Positions 27,114-37,318 are shown, counted from the stretch's first letter. The stretch is DNA of 64,000 bases from Blautia luti (GCF_033096465.1 NZ_AP028156.1:2808501-2872500), one strand, 5' to 3'. Program-made: numbers and translations. The notes: a model not told the origin generated them from the letters alone.

Positions 27114-29768
27114 TTATTTCTTAAGCTGCTCTAACTGTCCTTTAACCTTATCCATCATTTCTTTGTATTTTGCAAGTTTATCTTTCTCCGCATCAACTTT
27201 TGCAGCAGGTGCCTTGTTTACGAAGTTCGGATTATTCAGCATACCTTCGCATCTTGCGATCTCTTTTGTGAGACGTTCTGTTTCTTTTGTCAGACGTTCG
27301 ATCTCTTTCTCTTTGTCGATCAGGTCTTCTAACGGCATGTATACAACCGCATTGGAAACAACTACGGAAACTGCATCCTCGCTGATTCCTTCCTTGTCTG
27401 TCTGTACCAGAATTTCTTTTGCAAATGCAAGATTTACAAAGGATTTCTTGCTGTTCTCATACATTGCTGCTGTATCAGCATCTTTTACAACGATATGCAG
27501 GCTTGTCTTACGGTTGTTCGGAACGTTCATCTCTGTTCTGGTATTACGGATACCTCTTACAACCTCTTTGAAGCCCTCGATTGCTTTCTCGGCATCCGGG
27601 AAGTTTCTCTCATCTCTGTATACCGGCCAGTCGGAGATCATAATGGACTCTTCTTCCGGAAGAAGTGTGCAGTAGATTTCCTCTGTGATAAATGGCATAT
27701 ACGGATGAAGAAGTTTCAGGCCTTCTGTCAGTGCTGTTCTTAATGTCCAGAGTGCATCGTTGGCAGCTTTCGGATCTTCCTCTGCTTTCCACAGACGGAC
27801 TTTAGCCATCTCGATGTACCAGTCACAGAGTTCATCCCACAGGAAATCATAAACTTTCTGTACTGCGATACCCAGCTCATATTTTTCCATGTTCTCTGTT
27901 GCTTCACGGATGACTGTATTTAAGTGAGACAGGATCCATTTATCTTCTGCACAGAGATCATTTAAGTTCTCCGGTTCTGTCACTGTCTTGCCGTCCAGGT
28001 TCATCATAATGAAACGGGAAGCATTCCAGATCTTGTTTGCAAAGTTACGGCTGCTTTCTACTTTTTCCCAGTAGAAACGCATGTCGTTTCCAGGTGCATT
28101 ACCTGTCATCAGTGTCAGACGAAGAGCATCTGCGCCGTACTTGTCGATAACTTCCAGCGGGTCAATACCATTTCCAAGAGACTTACTCATTTTACGTCCC
28201 TGGGAATCACGTACCAGACCATGGATCAGTACATGGTGGAACGGAACCTTGTCTGTCTGCTCCAGAGCAGAGAATACCATACGGATAACCCAGAAGAAAA
28301 TAATATCATATCCCGTAACAAGTACATCTGTTGGATAGAAGTATTCCAGTTCCGGTGTTTTGTCCGGCCAGCCAAGTGTGGAGAATGGCCATAAGGCAGA
28401 ACTGAACCAGGTATCCAGTGTATCCTCATCCTGATGAAGATGTGTGCATCCACATTTCGGGCATTTCTCAGGCATTTCTCTTGCTACCACTACTTCACCG
28501 CAGTCATCACAGTAATAAGCCGGGATTCTGTGTCCCCACCATAACTGTCTGGAAATACACCAGTCACGGATGTTCTCAAGCCAGTGAAGATATGTTTTGT
28601 CAAAACGAGACGGAACGAATTTCAGATCTCCGTCATCCAGTGCTTTGATCGCAGCTTTTGCCATCTCATCCATCTTTACAAACCACTGTGGTTTGATCAT
28701 TGGCTCTACCGTTGTGCCGCAGCGATCATGGGTTCCAACGCTGTGATTGTGCGGAACTACTTTTACCAGAAGTCCAAGTGCATCCAGATCTGCTACCATT
28801 GCCTTACGCGCTTCATAACGATCCATACCGGCGTATTTTCCGCCAAGTTCGTTGATGGTTGCATCATCATTCATGATGTTGATCTCTTCCAGATTGTGAC
28901 GACGTCCAACCTCGAAATCGTTAGGGTCATGAGCAGGCGTGATCTTTACACATCCTGTTCCGAATTCTTTGTCTACATATTCATCAGCGATCACAGGAAT
29001 CTCTCTGTCTGTCAGAGGAAGTTTCAGCATCTTGCCGATGAGATCTTTGTAACGCTCATCTTCCGGGTTTACGGCAACAGCAGTATCACCCAGCAGAGTC
29101 TCCGGACGTGTAGTTGCGATCTCTACGAAACGTCCCTCTTCCCCTACGATCGGGTAATTGATGTGCCAGAAATATCCGTCCTGGTCTTCATGCTCAACTT
29201 CTGCATCAGAGATGGAAGTCTGGCATACCGGACACCAGTTGATAATTCTGGAACCTTTGTAGATGTAGCCTTTTTCATATAATTTGATGAATACTTCCTG
29301 TACTGCCTTGGAACATCCCTCATCCATTGTGAAACGTTCTCTCTCCCAGTCTGCGGAAGCCCCCAGTTTCTTTAACTGATTGATGATCTTTCCGCCGTAT
29401 TCTTCTTTCCATGCCCATGCATGTTTTAAGAATTCCTCACGGCCGATATCGTGTTTGTCGATCCCTTCTTTTTTCAGTTTATCGATAACCTTAACCTCTG
29501 TAGCGATGGCTGCATGGTCAGTTCCCGGCTGCCATAATGCTTCATATCCCTGCATTCTCTTGAAACGGATCAGGATATCCTGCATGGTTTCATCCAGCGC
29601 ATGTCCCATGTGAAGCTGACCGGTTACGTTTGGCGGCGGCATAACAATTGTAAACGGTTTCTTGTCCGGGTTTACTTTTGCATGGAAATAGCCGTTGTCC
29701 ATCCATTTCTGGTAAAGACGCTCTTCGATTCCCTTAGGATCGTAGGTTTTTGCAAGTTCTTTGCTCAT
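27114..29768 (-). CDS. valS: Valyl-tRNA synthetase
   Basis: Class Ia synthetase charging tRNA-Val, 884 residues. The HIGH motif is HMGH ([13 protein letters not shown]), the KMSKS motif is exact ([14 protein letters not shown]), the editing domain ([17 protein letters not shown]) is present, and the C-terminal coiled coil (residues about 815-884, rich in KE) that clamps tRNA is intact. Transcription is controlled by a T-box leader upstream. Confidence 0.98.
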   Translation of the reverse strand: MSKELAKTYDPKGIEERLYQKWMDNGYFHAKVNPDKKPFTIVMPPPNVTGQLHMGHALDETMQDILIRFKRMQGYEALWQPGTDHAAIATEVKVIDKLKKEGIDKHDIGREEFLKHAWAWKEEYGGKIINQLKKLGASADWERERFTMDEGCSKAVQEVFIKLYEKGYIYKGSRIINWCPVCQTSISDAEVEHEDQDGYFWHINYPIVGEEGRFVEIATTRPETLLGDTAVAVNPEDERYKDLIGKMLKLPLTDREIPVIADEYVDKEFGTGCVKITPAHDPNDFEVGRRHNLEEINIMNDDATINELGGKYAGMDRYEARKAMVADLDALGLLVKVVPHNHSVGTHDRCGTTVEPMIKPQWFVKMDEMAKAAIKALDDGDLKFVPSRFDKTYLHWLENIRDWCISRQLWWGHRIPAYYCDDCGEVVVAREMPEKCPKCGCTHLHQDEDTLDTWFSSALWPFSTLGWPDKTPELEYFYPTDVLVTGYDIIFFWVIRMVFSALEQTDKVPFHHVLIHGLVRDSQGRKMSKSLGNGIDPLEVIDKYGADALRLTLMTGNAPGNDMRFYWEKVESSRNFANKIWNASRFIMMNLDGKTVTEPENLNDLCAEDKWILSHLNTVIREATENMEKYELGIAVQKVYDFLWDELCDWYIEMAKVRLWKAEEDPKAANDALWTLRTALTEGLKLLHPYMPFITEEIYCTLLPEEESIMISDWPVYRDERNFPDAEKAIEGFKEVVRGIRNTRTEMNVPNNRKTSLHIVVKDADTAAMYENSKKSFVNLAFAKEILVQTDKEGISEDAVSVVVSNAVVYMPLEDLIDKEKEIERLTKETERLTKEIARCEGMLNNPNFVNKAPAAKVDAEKDKLAKYKEMMDKVKGQLEQLKK

Positions 29769-29851
29769 AATGTCCTCCTGGTATTATATGTTCTATCTGT
29801 AATTTGAAGTATCTACGGATCACTCCGCGGTAAAGTAATACCATTACAGCC

Positions 29852-29883
29852 AAACGAATAAAATTATCCGCCTTGCTCTATGC
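29852..29883 (-). repeat. Intergenic hairpin repeat, copy a
   Basis: On the minus strand the arms AGGCGGAT (29866-29873) and ATTCGTTT (29852-29859) pair with a loop AATTTT, preceded by TAGAGCAAG. Compared with other copies both arms differ but still pair (partly by G-U). It lies in the valS leader between the T-box terminator and the start codon and lacks the AACCGAAT end. Confidence 0.55.
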
Positions 29884-29932
29884 TTTTTTGATCTGATAAC
29901 CATCTCATATATCCTGAACATTTTATCCGATT

Positions 29933-30197
29933 AAAAAAGCCCCTTACACGCATTATACGTGCAAAGGGCGACATAAATCGCGGTACCACCTTAGTTTGTC
30001 TCTCATTCCCTTAACGCGGGATACGTGAAAGCCTACCATGCGCGTATATGAATCTCACTATTATCATACCACTCACTTCAGCCTCCCGGCTCCAAAGCTA
30101 CCTTCAGCGCTTCCGTTCCCGGGAAACCTTTCAGCTTATAAGCTTCCCTCTCTGTGGGGCATCCCCGCCTACTCCTCTTTTTCACAGCCTTTTTCTG
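29933..30197 (-). promoter_or_regulatory. T-box riboswitch controlling valS
   Basis: The T-box core is AAGGTGGTACCGCG on the minus strand (29979-29992). A terminator follows: a 12-bp stem (29939-29970, two G-U pairs) and TTTTTT. Within the core, TGGT matches the acceptor end of a tRNA with discriminator A, as tRNA-Val has. Stem I features (AGTA-type S-turn near 30175, CAGAGAGGG and a hairpin AGCTTATAAGCT) are visible. Several Val codons (GTA) occur on the 3' side of stem I, but the specifier could not be fixed by eye. Uncharged tRNA-Val should favour the antiterminator. Confidence 0.92.
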
Positions 30198-30203
30198 GAT
30201 TCT

Positions 30204-30232
30204 ACTATAATGAAAAAAGCATTTTTTGTCAA
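30204..30232 (-). promoter_or_regulatory. Sigma-A promoter of valS
   Basis: TTGACA (30227-30232) and TATAGT (30204-30209) with a 17-bp spacer on the minus strand. The start of transcription should be near 30197, giving a leader of about 430 nt. Confidence 0.9.
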
Positions 30233-30276
30233 GGATGTTTCACGGGATTTCACAAATTTATGCCTGCAATTGTTTA

Positions 30277-30352
30277 TCAAATGGATAAAATCAGCCTCTT
30301 TGCCGACTGCTAATAACTTAGTAACTGTTCCGCAGTTTATTCGGTTAAATAT
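30277..30352 (-). repeat. Degenerate intergenic repeat, copy b
   Basis: Contains GGATAAAATCAGCC and, at the other end, ACTGC...GCAGT pairing plus TTCGGTTAAATAT, shared with copies d, e and g. The main 8-bp hairpin is broken here. Confidence 0.4.
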
Positions 30353-30389
30353 ATAAAAACAGCGAGCAAACATTTGGTTTACCCGCTGT
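30353..30389 (-). terminator. Rho-independent terminator after the PTS remnant
   Basis: On the minus strand a stem from ACAGCG (30384-30389) to CGCTGT (30359-30364), with an inner stretch of GTAAAC/GTTTGC pairs, is followed by TTTTTATAT. Confidence 0.8.
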
Positions 30390-30443
30390 AAAAGAAATAC
30401 TAAATTATGGTCTTTTTGTAAAAAGGGATTTTTATCTGCTATA

Positions 30444-31163
30444 TTATTTACAGAGCTTTTTAAACTCATCAGCTACGAACTGAACTTTCGTGCCGATTAC
30501 AACCTGAACAGAATTTTTACCAGGTCTGATCACACCGGCAACACCAGCTGATTTGATTTTCTTTTCATCAACAGCTGTGTAATCTTTGATTTCCAGACGA
30601 AGTCTTGTAATGCAGTTATCGATAGATGCAACGTTTCCTTTTCCGCCAACACCTTCTAAGATAATTTTTGCAACTTCTGTAAAGTTATCGTTTGCAAGCT
30701 TTACAGTTGTTTCATCTGTATCATCATCTTCTCTTCCAGGAGTCTTCAGATCAAATTTAAGGATTGCAAATCTGAATACTACATAGAATACGATGAATGC
30801 TGCGATTCCCAGAGGAATGATCAGCCATGTTTTCTGTGCTGCAGGCAGAGATGCGGAGAACAGAAGGTCTGTTGCACCTGCTGAGAATGAGAAGCCTGCA
30901 CGGAATCCCAATAATACTGTGACAACTGTAAAGATACCATATAATAATGCATAAATAACATAAAGTCCAGGAGCCAGGAACATGAAACCAAATTCGAACG
31001 GCTCTGTAACACCGCAGATAAATGCACAAAGTGCTGCGGAAGCTACCAGACCAATATCAACTTTTATTTCTCCCTGTTTCTTTTTAAAACCGATTCCCCG
31101 TCCCATCACAATTACTTCTGCACCGGATTTCTCATATGCCGAGATAATATTGTTATTGATCAC
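30444..31163 (-). pseudogene. Chimera of BglG/LicT antiterminator start and PTS IICB end
   Basis: 239 codons. Residues 1-36 (INNNIIS..., EVIVMGRGIGF) match the RNA-binding CAT domain of BglG/LicT/GlcT antiterminators. From about residue 38 the sequence is the last third of a glucose/N-acetylglucosamine-type IIC domain (CGVTEPFEFGFMFLAP, then three membrane segments) plus a complete IIB domain with the phosphorylation Cys (SIDNCITRLRLE). About 300 residues of IIC and the rest of the antiterminator are missing. The frame opens at a GTG; two codons upstream is a stop, and the expected first codons of the CAT domain (KIKK-V) lie in another frame, so a base has probably been lost. No ribosome site is seen. 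It looks like a deletion remnant of an adjacent antiterminator-PTS pair; expression is doubtful, although the joined frame is open. Confidence 0.8.
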
Positions 31164-31286
31164 TTTTTAATTTTGTCAAAAATCGCTATTGTATTTTCAT
31201 TCTTCTTTGTGTTTTATCTGATATTTTTCACATTTTGTCCTGTATTTTTTCTTTTTCTTCTTTTCTGCAATAAAGTGACAAATCGT

Positions 31287-34200
31287 TTATTCCACACTTT
31301 TCAGGGATTCTACCATGTCAATCTTCTTTAATTTCTGATGCATAAACAGATTTACGATCATGGAGAATCCAATTGTCAGCAGTCCGCAGTACGGGAAACT
31401 GACAGGATTAATATTTCTTCCGAACATGACCGCATCCACTTCCACAGTACGGATAATATATCTGTGCAAAAAGATTCCGAATACAGCCCCTGCCAGCACG
31501 CCGATGAGGGTAAGGATAACGTTCTCCCTGTATACATAGGCAGAAACTTCATTATCATAGAATCCCAGTACCTTCAGGGTTGCCAGTTCTCTCTGGCGCT
31601 CCGTAATATTGACATTGTTCAGATTATACAGGACCACGAAAGCAAGCATTCCCGCAGAAATGATCAGCACTATGATTACCGTATCCAATGCTCCCAGCAT
31701 TCTGTGAAGCTGAGCCTCCAGACTGCTGGTATAGCTGATGCTTAATGCAGCCGGGTGCTTCAGGATCTCATTTCCCACCTCAGATTCTGATTCTTTATAT
31801 TCCTCTTTTACTGTGAACACAGTAGCAGAATAGTCAGGCTTCTCCCCGAAGGTCTGTTCATAGACATTTCCTGTCATATAAATATAATGTCCCATGTAAT
31901 TCTCTGTCACTGCTGCGATCTTTGTCTCATAATTTTTCCCATCCTTTGTGATGGTCATGGTATCCCCAACTTTCAGCCCTGTCAGGGTTGCCGTCTTCTC
32001 ACTGATCACTGTACCTGCATCAGTCAGCTTATATTTCTCTTTTGTCTTTCTGTCCTGAAGTGTTACATCCTTATTAAAGGTCTCAAGATTCTCAGGCACA
32101 TACACATATACGCTGATATTGGATTTATTTCTGGGAACACTCATCTTGGTAAATTGGACATGAGTATATCTCTCAATCTGGCTGTTATTTTCCAGAAATT
32201 CATCCAGCTCCTGTCTCTCCTTATCCGTTGCATCCTCATCATCAATAATCGTTCCTGTATAATGCTGAAGCTCCTGATACTGCCGTCTGGCAATATCCAT
32301 AATGGAATCCCTGAGTCCAAAACCTACCAGCATCAGCGCCATACTTCCCGAAATACCGAAAATCGTCATAAAGAAACGTTTTTTATATCGGAAAAGGTTT
32401 CTCAGAGTAGCTTTCCATGTAAAATTCAAGTGCTTCCAGAAAAGCGGGATCCGTTCCAGCAGGATTCTCTTACCCTCCTTAGGAGCAGGAGGACGCATCA
32501 GTGATGCCGGAGTTTCCGCCAGTGCCCTGTAACAGGAGAAAATGGTGGCTCCGACAGTACACACAGTTGCCGCACCTGCTGCTATCATTGCAAATTTAAA
32601 TTCATAACGGATCTGGATATTGTTCATCATACCCTTATACATAATGCCATACCCGTTAATAATAACCCAGGGCAGGATTTTCTCTCCGATCAGAATTCCC
32701 AAGATACTGCCTCCCACTGTGGCAAGAAAGGCATACAGCAGATATTTGGATGCAATTGCATACTTGCCGTATCCCAGAGCCTTCATTGTACCGATCTGAG
32801 TTCTCTGTTCCTCCACCATGCGTGTCATGGTAGTCAGACTTACCAATGCAGCCACAAGGAAAAAGATAACAGGGAAAACCTGTCCGATACTTCTCATTCT
32901 GTCTGCATTATCCCCATAATCTGAATATTCTGGCAGATCATTACGGTCCGTTACCATCCATTCCGGCATACTGATATCATCGATCTCATCCTGAGCATCC
33001 TGAATCTTCTTCTCACCGTCTGCGATTTCTTTCTCTGCATCCTTCTTACCGTCTTCGTATTCTTTTTTACCTTCTTCCAGATCCTTTTCAGCTTTCTTGA
33101 TGTCCTTTCTGGAATCCTTCAGCTTCTGCTCGTTCTCTGAGATTTCCTTCTCGCCATCCTTCAGCTTCTGTTCATTCTCGGCAATCTCTTTCTCACCGGA
33201 AGCAAGCTTTCCTTCATTCTCCTGGATCTGTGCTTCTCCTGAAGCAAGTTCTGCCTCCTTCTCCTCTAACTGAGCCTGACTGGAATTTAATTTTGTTCTT
33301 GCAGCATCGATCTGTTCCTGTGCTGACTCAAGCTGAGCTTCTTTTTCCTGAATCTCTTTTCTGGCAGGCTCCAGCTTCTTCTCCTGAGCCTTCACCTCTT
33401 TCCATCCTGCATCAATCTTTGCCTGGGCATCGGGAAGTGCAGCTTCCTGCTGGTTCAATTCTGCTTCCTTTGCATCAAGCTGGGCCAGTCCGCTCTCCAC
33501 CTGGCTTAAACCACTCTCCAGTTCACTTCTTGCTGCTGCGATCTGGTTTCTGGATGCTTCCAGCTGGGCTGCCTGACTGTCCACCTGCTCCTGATAAGCG
33601 GAAACCTGTGCTGCCAGAGCCGCTAGGTCTTCCTCGGAATATGTGCCTGAAGCTTGTGCCTGCTCATACTGTGCCTGCAATGCTGCAAGCTGACTTCTGG
33701 CACCCTCAAGCTGAGCCTCTCCTTCTGCAAGTCCGGCCTCCTGCTGCTCAATCTGCGCAAGTCCCTGATCGCAGCTTTCCTTTTTGGCATTTAAGTCCTG
33801 TCTGGTTGCTGCAATCTGCTCTCTGCCTGACTGGATCTGCGCCTTGCCATTGTCAAGCTCCTGCTGACTCTGGGTAAGCTGCGTCTTTGCATCTGCAATC
33901 TTCTTCTCACCGGCACTTAACTGGTTCTTGCCATCCTCAAGCTGAGCCTTTCCATCATCAAGCTTTGCCTGGTTTTCGGAAACCTCCGCCCATCCGGCAT
34001 TCAGCTGTTCCTTTGCAGATGCGATCTGTGCTCTGCCACTGGCAATCTGCTCTTTCGCACTGGCAAGCTGGGATCTGCCGTCCTCTAACTCCTTCTTTGC
34101 ATCTGCAAGCCGGGCTTTTCCGTCCTCCAGTTCCTTTTTTGCGTCTGCAAGCTTTTTCTTGCCATCCTTATATTCCTTCTTGCCATCTTTTAACTTCTTT

Positions 34201-35063
34201 TCGCCATCCTCCAATTCTTTTCTGGCATCCGCAAGCTTCTCATCAGCCTCCTTCTTGCCATCTTCAAGTTCCTGTCTGGCATCTGCAAGCTTGTCATTAG
34301 CTTCCTCTACAATCTCATCATATCTAACCTGGCACCGTTCTGCCTCAATCCCCTCCACTTGCTCCTGCACTCGCTCTATCAGGGAATCATAAGCATCTGT
34401 ATAGCTGATCAGATCCTGTGCCCCATGAGCCTGCACATAGATCTGTGTATAAACCTCCTGGTCAAAATTCTCAGGGAGCACATAGGCAAATCCATTAACC
34501 TCACCGGAACCCAGAGTGGAATTTCCGCGATTATAGGATATGTAAAGCGGACTCTCTCCTAAACCTACAACTGTGTAATCTGTCTTTTTCAACAGTTCGC
34601 TGTCTCCGCCCTCTTTCAGGGTAATCTGATCTCCTACCTGATATCCATTGCTCTCAGCAAAAATACAGTCAAGAAAAATCTCTCCGCTTTTTTCCGGAGC
34701 TTTTCCCTCTGTCACAGAGATACGGTTCATGGTTTGATTCACAGCTTCCACATGGAGTACCTTCTGCTTCTCGCCTTCCCCACACATTACATCTGTCCCA
34801 TAAGCACCCTCTGCATTCTCTACTCCGTCCACCTGCTTAACGGCAGCTACATCATCCTCCGTCAGTCCCAGAGTTCCCACTACTTTGATATCCATAAGAT
34901 TGGTTTCATCATAATAGGCATCACCTGAGAAGCGCATATCCGGTGACGAGGCCTGTATCCCGGAGAAAAACGCAACTCCCAGAGCAACGATCATAAATAT
35001 GGAAATAAACCTGGCCTTACTTTTGCGTATCTCCATCCAGAAATCTTTATGCATTGCTTTCAT
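31287..35063 (-). CDS. MacB/FtsX-like ABC permease with long coiled-coil insert
   Basis: About 1258 residues. After membrane segment 1 (residues about 17-40) comes a periplasm-like MacB core domain, then roughly 430 residues (about 260-690) of seven-residue repeats rich in Lys, Glu, Asp, Gln and Ala with a regular Gly (pattern L-x-D-G-K). Three more membrane segments of one FtsX domain follow (about 730-870), a second extracellular domain, and a final FtsX domain with three segments. It is 9 bp from its ATPase partner. The ATG at 35063 is chosen for its distance to AGGTG; ATG and GTG codons 2-3 codons earlier are possible. Substrate unknown; such pairs often act in envelope stress or peptide export. 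Confidence 0.88.
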   Translation of the reverse strand: MKAMHKDFWMEIRKSKARFISIFMIVALGVAFFSGIQASSPDMRFSGDAYYDETNLMDIKVVGTLGLTEDDVAAVKQVDGVENAEGAYGTDVMCGEGEKQKVLHVEAVNQTMNRISVTEGKAPEKSGEIFLDCIFAESNGYQVGDQITLKEGGDSELLKKTDYTVVGLGESPLYISYNRGNSTLGSGEVNGFAYVLPENFDQEVYTQIYVQAHGAQDLISYTDAYDSLIERVQEQVEGIEAERCQVRYDEIVEEANDKLADARQELEDGKKEADEKLADARKELEDGEKKLKDGKKEYKDGKKKLADAKKELEDGKARLADAKKELEDGRSQLASAKEQIASGRAQIASAKEQLNAGWAEVSENQAKLDDGKAQLEDGKNQLSAGEKKIADAKTQLTQSQQELDNGKAQIQSGREQIAATRQDLNAKKESCDQGLAQIEQQEAGLAEGEAQLEGARSQLAALQAQYEQAQASGTYSEEDLAALAAQVSAYQEQVDSQAAQLEASRNQIAAARSELESGLSQVESGLAQLDAKEAELNQQEAALPDAQAKIDAGWKEVKAQEKKLEPARKEIQEKEAQLESAQEQIDAARTKLNSSQAQLEEKEAELASGEAQIQENEGKLASGEKEIAENEQKLKDGEKEISENEQKLKDSRKDIKKAEKDLEEGKKEYEDGKKDAEKEIADGEKKIQDAQDEIDDISMPEWMVTDRNDLPEYSDYGDNADRMRSIGQVFPVIFFLVAALVSLTTMTRMVEEQRTQIGTMKALGYGKYAIASKYLLYAFLATVGGSILGILIGEKILPWVIINGYGIMYKGMMNNIQIRYEFKFAMIAAGAATVCTVGATIFSCYRALAETPASLMRPPAPKEGKRILLERIPLFWKHLNFTWKATLRNLFRYKKRFFMTIFGISGSMALMLVGFGLRDSIMDIARRQYQELQHYTGTIIDDEDATDKERQELDEFLENNSQIERYTHVQFTKMSVPRNKSNISVYVYVPENLETFNKDVTLQDRKTKEKYKLTDAGTVISEKTATLTGLKVGDTMTITKDGKNYETKIAAVTENYMGHYIYMTGNVYEQTFGEKPDYSATVFTVKEEYKESESEVGNEILKHPAALSISYTSSLEAQLHRMLGALDTVIIVLIISAGMLAFVVLYNLNNVNITERQRELATLKVLGFYDNEVSAYVYRENVILTLIGVLAGAVFGIFLHRYIIRTVEVDAVMFGRNINPVSFPYCGLLTIGFSMIVNLFMHQKLKKIDMVESLKSVE

Positions 35064-35072
35064 ACTCATCAC

Positions 35073-35789
35073 CTACCATTCTATCTCCTCAATCGGTGTA
35101 GGATGGTCATTCATCGTCATCCTGGAAACCTTTCCGTTCTTGATCTTGATCACACGGTCTGCCATAGGTGTCAGCGCCGAGTTATGGGTAATGACAATCA
35201 CTGTCATTCCACGCTCTCTGCACATATCCTGCAAAAGTTTCAGGATTGCCTTACCTGTCTGGTAGTCCAGTGCTCCTGTGGGCTCATCACACAACAACAG
35301 CTTGGGATTCTTCGCCAGTGCCCTGGCAATGGAAACTCTCTGCTGCTCACCACCGGAAAGCTGTGCCGGGAAATTGGTTAGTCTGTCCTTCAGTCCCACT
35401 TCCTCCAGAATCTCCCTGGCATCCAGCGGATTTTTACAGATCTGCAATGCCAGTTCTACGTTCTCCAGCGCTGTAAGATTAGGCACCAGATTATAGAACT
35501 GGAATACAAATCCAATATCATTTCTCCGATAACCGGTAAGCTGCCTGCTGTTATATCTGGCAATATTCCTTCCATCCACTAGAACTTCTCCGCTGGTAGC
35601 CTGATCCATACCCCCAAGAATGTTCAGCACTGTCGTCTTGCCCGCACCGCTGGGACCAACAATCACTACGAACTCTCCCTTGGCAATTTCAAAGCTGATC
35701 TCATCTACTGCAACAATCTTTACTTCTTTGGTTCCATATATCTTGGAAACCTTATCCAGTTTTACATATGCATCTGTCATCTCGCTCAT
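35073..35789 (-). CDS. ABC transporter ATPase, MacB/LolD type
   Basis: 238 residues from the ATG ([11 protein letters not shown]) that has AGGGG 8 nt upstream. Walker [11 protein letters not shown]-loop [13 protein letters not shown], signature [16 protein letters not shown], Walker [13 protein letters not shown] and the H-loop IVITHNS are all intact, so it should be active. It energises the adjacent permease. Confidence 0.95.
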   Translation of the reverse strand: MSEMTDAYVKLDKVSKIYGTKEVKIVAVDEISFEIAKGEFVVIVGPSGAGKTTVLNILGGMDQATSGEVLVDGRNIARYNSRQLTGYRRNDIGFVFQFYNLVPNLTALENVELALQICKNPLDAREILEEVGLKDRLTNFPAQLSGGEQQRVSIARALAKNPKLLLCDEPTGALDYQTGKAILKLLQDMCRERGMTVIVITHNSALTPMADRVIKIKNGKVSRMTMNDHPTPIEEIEW

Positions 35790-35802
35790 CCGCATTTCCC
35801 CT

Positions 35803-35838
35803 GTAATTTTATTTTTGCCATACCGGTAATTTTATTTT
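35803..35838 (-). promoter_or_regulatory. Direct repeat upstream of the ABC ATPase
   Basis: A 13-bp sequence GTAATTTTATTTT occurs at 35803-35815 and 35826-35838, centres 23 bp apart (about two helical turns), immediately ahead of the ATPase ribosome site. This arrangement resembles a response-regulator site, but no regulator gene is next to it. Confidence 0.4.
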
Positions 35839-35890
35839 GTTACAATTATTAACGATTCTTTTGAACCCGATTTATTTCCGTATTTATTTA

Positions 35891-35917
35891 CAGGCAGGTC
35901 AAATTCTGACCTGCCTG
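35891..35917. other. Perfect 11-bp inverted repeat
   Basis: CAGGCAGGTCA (35891-35901) pairs with TGACCTGCCTG (35907-35917) across a 5-nt loop. No T-run follows on either strand, so a terminator is uncertain. It lies in the 230-bp space between the ABC genes and the oxidoreductase. Confidence 0.5.
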
Positions 35918-35996
35918 GTAGTCTTAATGCTTATATTCATTGTAACACATCATACTTATAATTCAAAATAAAATATTCATAAACAAATGCAAAATC

Positions 35997-36023
35997 GTTA
36001 CCGTCCGCTCCGTTCACGGTAAC
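35997..36023 (-). terminator. Probable terminator after the oxidoreductase
   Basis: A perfect 8-bp stem GTTACCGT/ACGGTAAC with an 11-nt loop lies 7 bp after the stop. It is followed on the minus strand by GATTTTGC, a weak T-run. Confidence 0.5.
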
Positions 36024-36029
36024 ACAAAA

Positions 36030-36998
36030 TCACTCAATCCACGGAATCTCATAATTCCAGGATTTACGAATATCGTCCAGGATTTTCATGATCCTTATTG
36101 TCTCTGCATGAGGCATTTCCGGACACTCCAGTTTGCCCTCTTGGATTGCTTTCATGCAGGATTCTACCTCATATTCATATCCTGAGATCTGTTCCGGCAC
36201 AACATAAGAAGCCACTTCTTTATGGTCAGTATCAAACACTGTAATCTTTTCCGGATTATTGATATTCTGCACCTGCATATATCCTCTGGTTCCGAAAATA
36301 CTTCCCATTCTGTCTGAGATTTCTCTTGCTCCACACTGAAGGGTTGCCATGCGGTCTCCCTCAAACACCATGGCAATGCTGTCCAGAATATCCACTCCAT
36401 TCCGAAAGATTGCAGTAGCCTTTACATCCTTTACCTTATCGCCAAGCACCATAGAGGCAAAATTGATCGGATATACGCCTACATCCAGAAGAGCACCTCC
36501 TGCAAGCTCCGGTTTACGGATACGTTCCACATGACTTACTGTATAGCTGAGATTCGCGGTAACTGCCGTAACTTCTCCGATCACACCACTTTCAATAATA
36601 TCGTTGATCATCTTTCTGGACGGCATATATCTTGTCCAGATTGCTTCTGTGATCAGAAGCTTTTTCTCTTTTGCAAGATCAAATAATTTTTGTGCCTGCT
36701 CTGCATTTACAGTAAATGCCTTTTCACAAAGCACATGCTTTCCCGCTTCCAGACACATCTTTGCATGCAGATAATGGTGTGAATGAGGAGTTGCGATATA
36801 AACCAGTTCAACCTCATCATCTGCCAGCATTTCCTCATAGGATCCATATGCTTTTTTTACTTCATATTTCTGTGCAAATACCCGGGCACGTTCCAGATCA
36901 CGGGCAGCAACCGCATACGCCTCCACATCTTTCATTCCTGCCACTGTTTTCGCCATAGTAGAAGCAATGCCTCCTGCTCCCAGAATACCTAACTTCAT
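36030..36998 (-). CDS. Gfo/Idh/MocA-family NAD(P)-dependent oxidoreductase
   Basis: 322 residues. The Rossmann motif is GILGAGGIAST near the start, followed by VYIATPHSHHYLHAK and the family's catalytic-Lys motif CEKAFTVN (EKP in many members). The C-terminal domain is the usual alpha/beta fold. These enzymes act on sugars, inositol or their derivatives; the substrate cannot be told from this sequence. It stands alone between intergenic repeats. Confidence 0.9.
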   Translation of the reverse strand: MKLGILGAGGIASTMAKTVAGMKDVEAYAVAARDLERARVFAQKYEVKKAYGSYEEMLADDEVELVYIATPHSHHYLHAKMCLEAGKHVLCEKAFTVNAEQAQKLFDLAKEKKLLITEAIWTRYMPSRKMINDIIESGVIGEVTAVTANLSYTVSHVERIRKPELAGGALLDVGVYPINFASMVLGDKVKDVKATAIFRNGVDILDSIAMVFEGDRMATLQCGAREISDRMGSIFGTRGYMQVQNINNPEKITVFDTDHKEVASYVVPEQISGYEYEVESCMKAIQEGKLECPEMPHAETIRIMKILDDIRKSWNYEIPWIE

Positions 36999-37019
36999 TT
37001 TATTGTCCTCCCATATTTA

Positions 37020-37058
37020 TAGCAGATAAAATTATCCACTTCGCTACTTGCTCTAATT
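37020..37058 (-). repeat. Intergenic hairpin repeat, copy c
   Basis: On the minus strand AGTGGAT (37034-37040) pairs with ATCTGCT (37021-37027) across AATTTT, preceded by TAGAGCAAGTAGCGA. Twenty-odd bases upstream match copy e almost exactly. It lies ahead of the oxidoreductase gene. Confidence 0.65.
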
Positions 37059-37120
37059 TTACAGCATCATCGCCCGAAGAACAAGTTTATTCCGTTATAT
37101 GTTTATCCCATATCATTCAT

Positions 37121-37318
37121 TTATTTTTTCAATTTCTCTTTTTTTCGTTTCGTCATCAACCCTCCAATCCTTCCGGTCTCTTTCGCAGACAGACTTTTCC
37201 ATCCATCACTCAATACTCTGTCCAGCAGTCCCATTTCCTCTGCAATTTCATACTTCATTCTGGTATCCGGTAACAATTCTCCATCAAGATAAGCTTTTAT
37301 TTCCTTCTCTTTATTCAA
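37121..37318 (-). CDS. Small acid-soluble spore protein, alpha/beta-like (divergent)
   Basis: 65 residues from a TTG (37316-37318) 11 nt after AAAAGGAG. Two segments fit alpha/beta SASPs: MKYEIAEEMGL, with the GPR-protease-type E-I-A site, and WKSLSAKETGRIGGLMTKR, matching the second DNA-binding helix with the conserved GG-x-M. These proteins coat and protect DNA in dormant spores. A GTG at 37330 and an ATG at 37258 are other possible starts; the latter would remove half the protein. Confidence 0.6.
   Translation of the reverse strand: MNKEKEIKAYLDGELLPDTRMKYEIAEEMGLLDRVLSDGWKSLSAKETGRIGGLMTKRKKEKLKK

Noticed and set aside
29825..29850. Second T-box-like TTACCGCGG near valS
   Set aside because: Only eight bases match; the GGTGG part and a following terminator are missing.
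33230..34300. Two long plus-strand reading frames opposite the coiled-coil part of the permease
   Set aside because: They are antisense images of the repetitive codons (Ser/His/Pro/Gln-rich), without ribosome sites.
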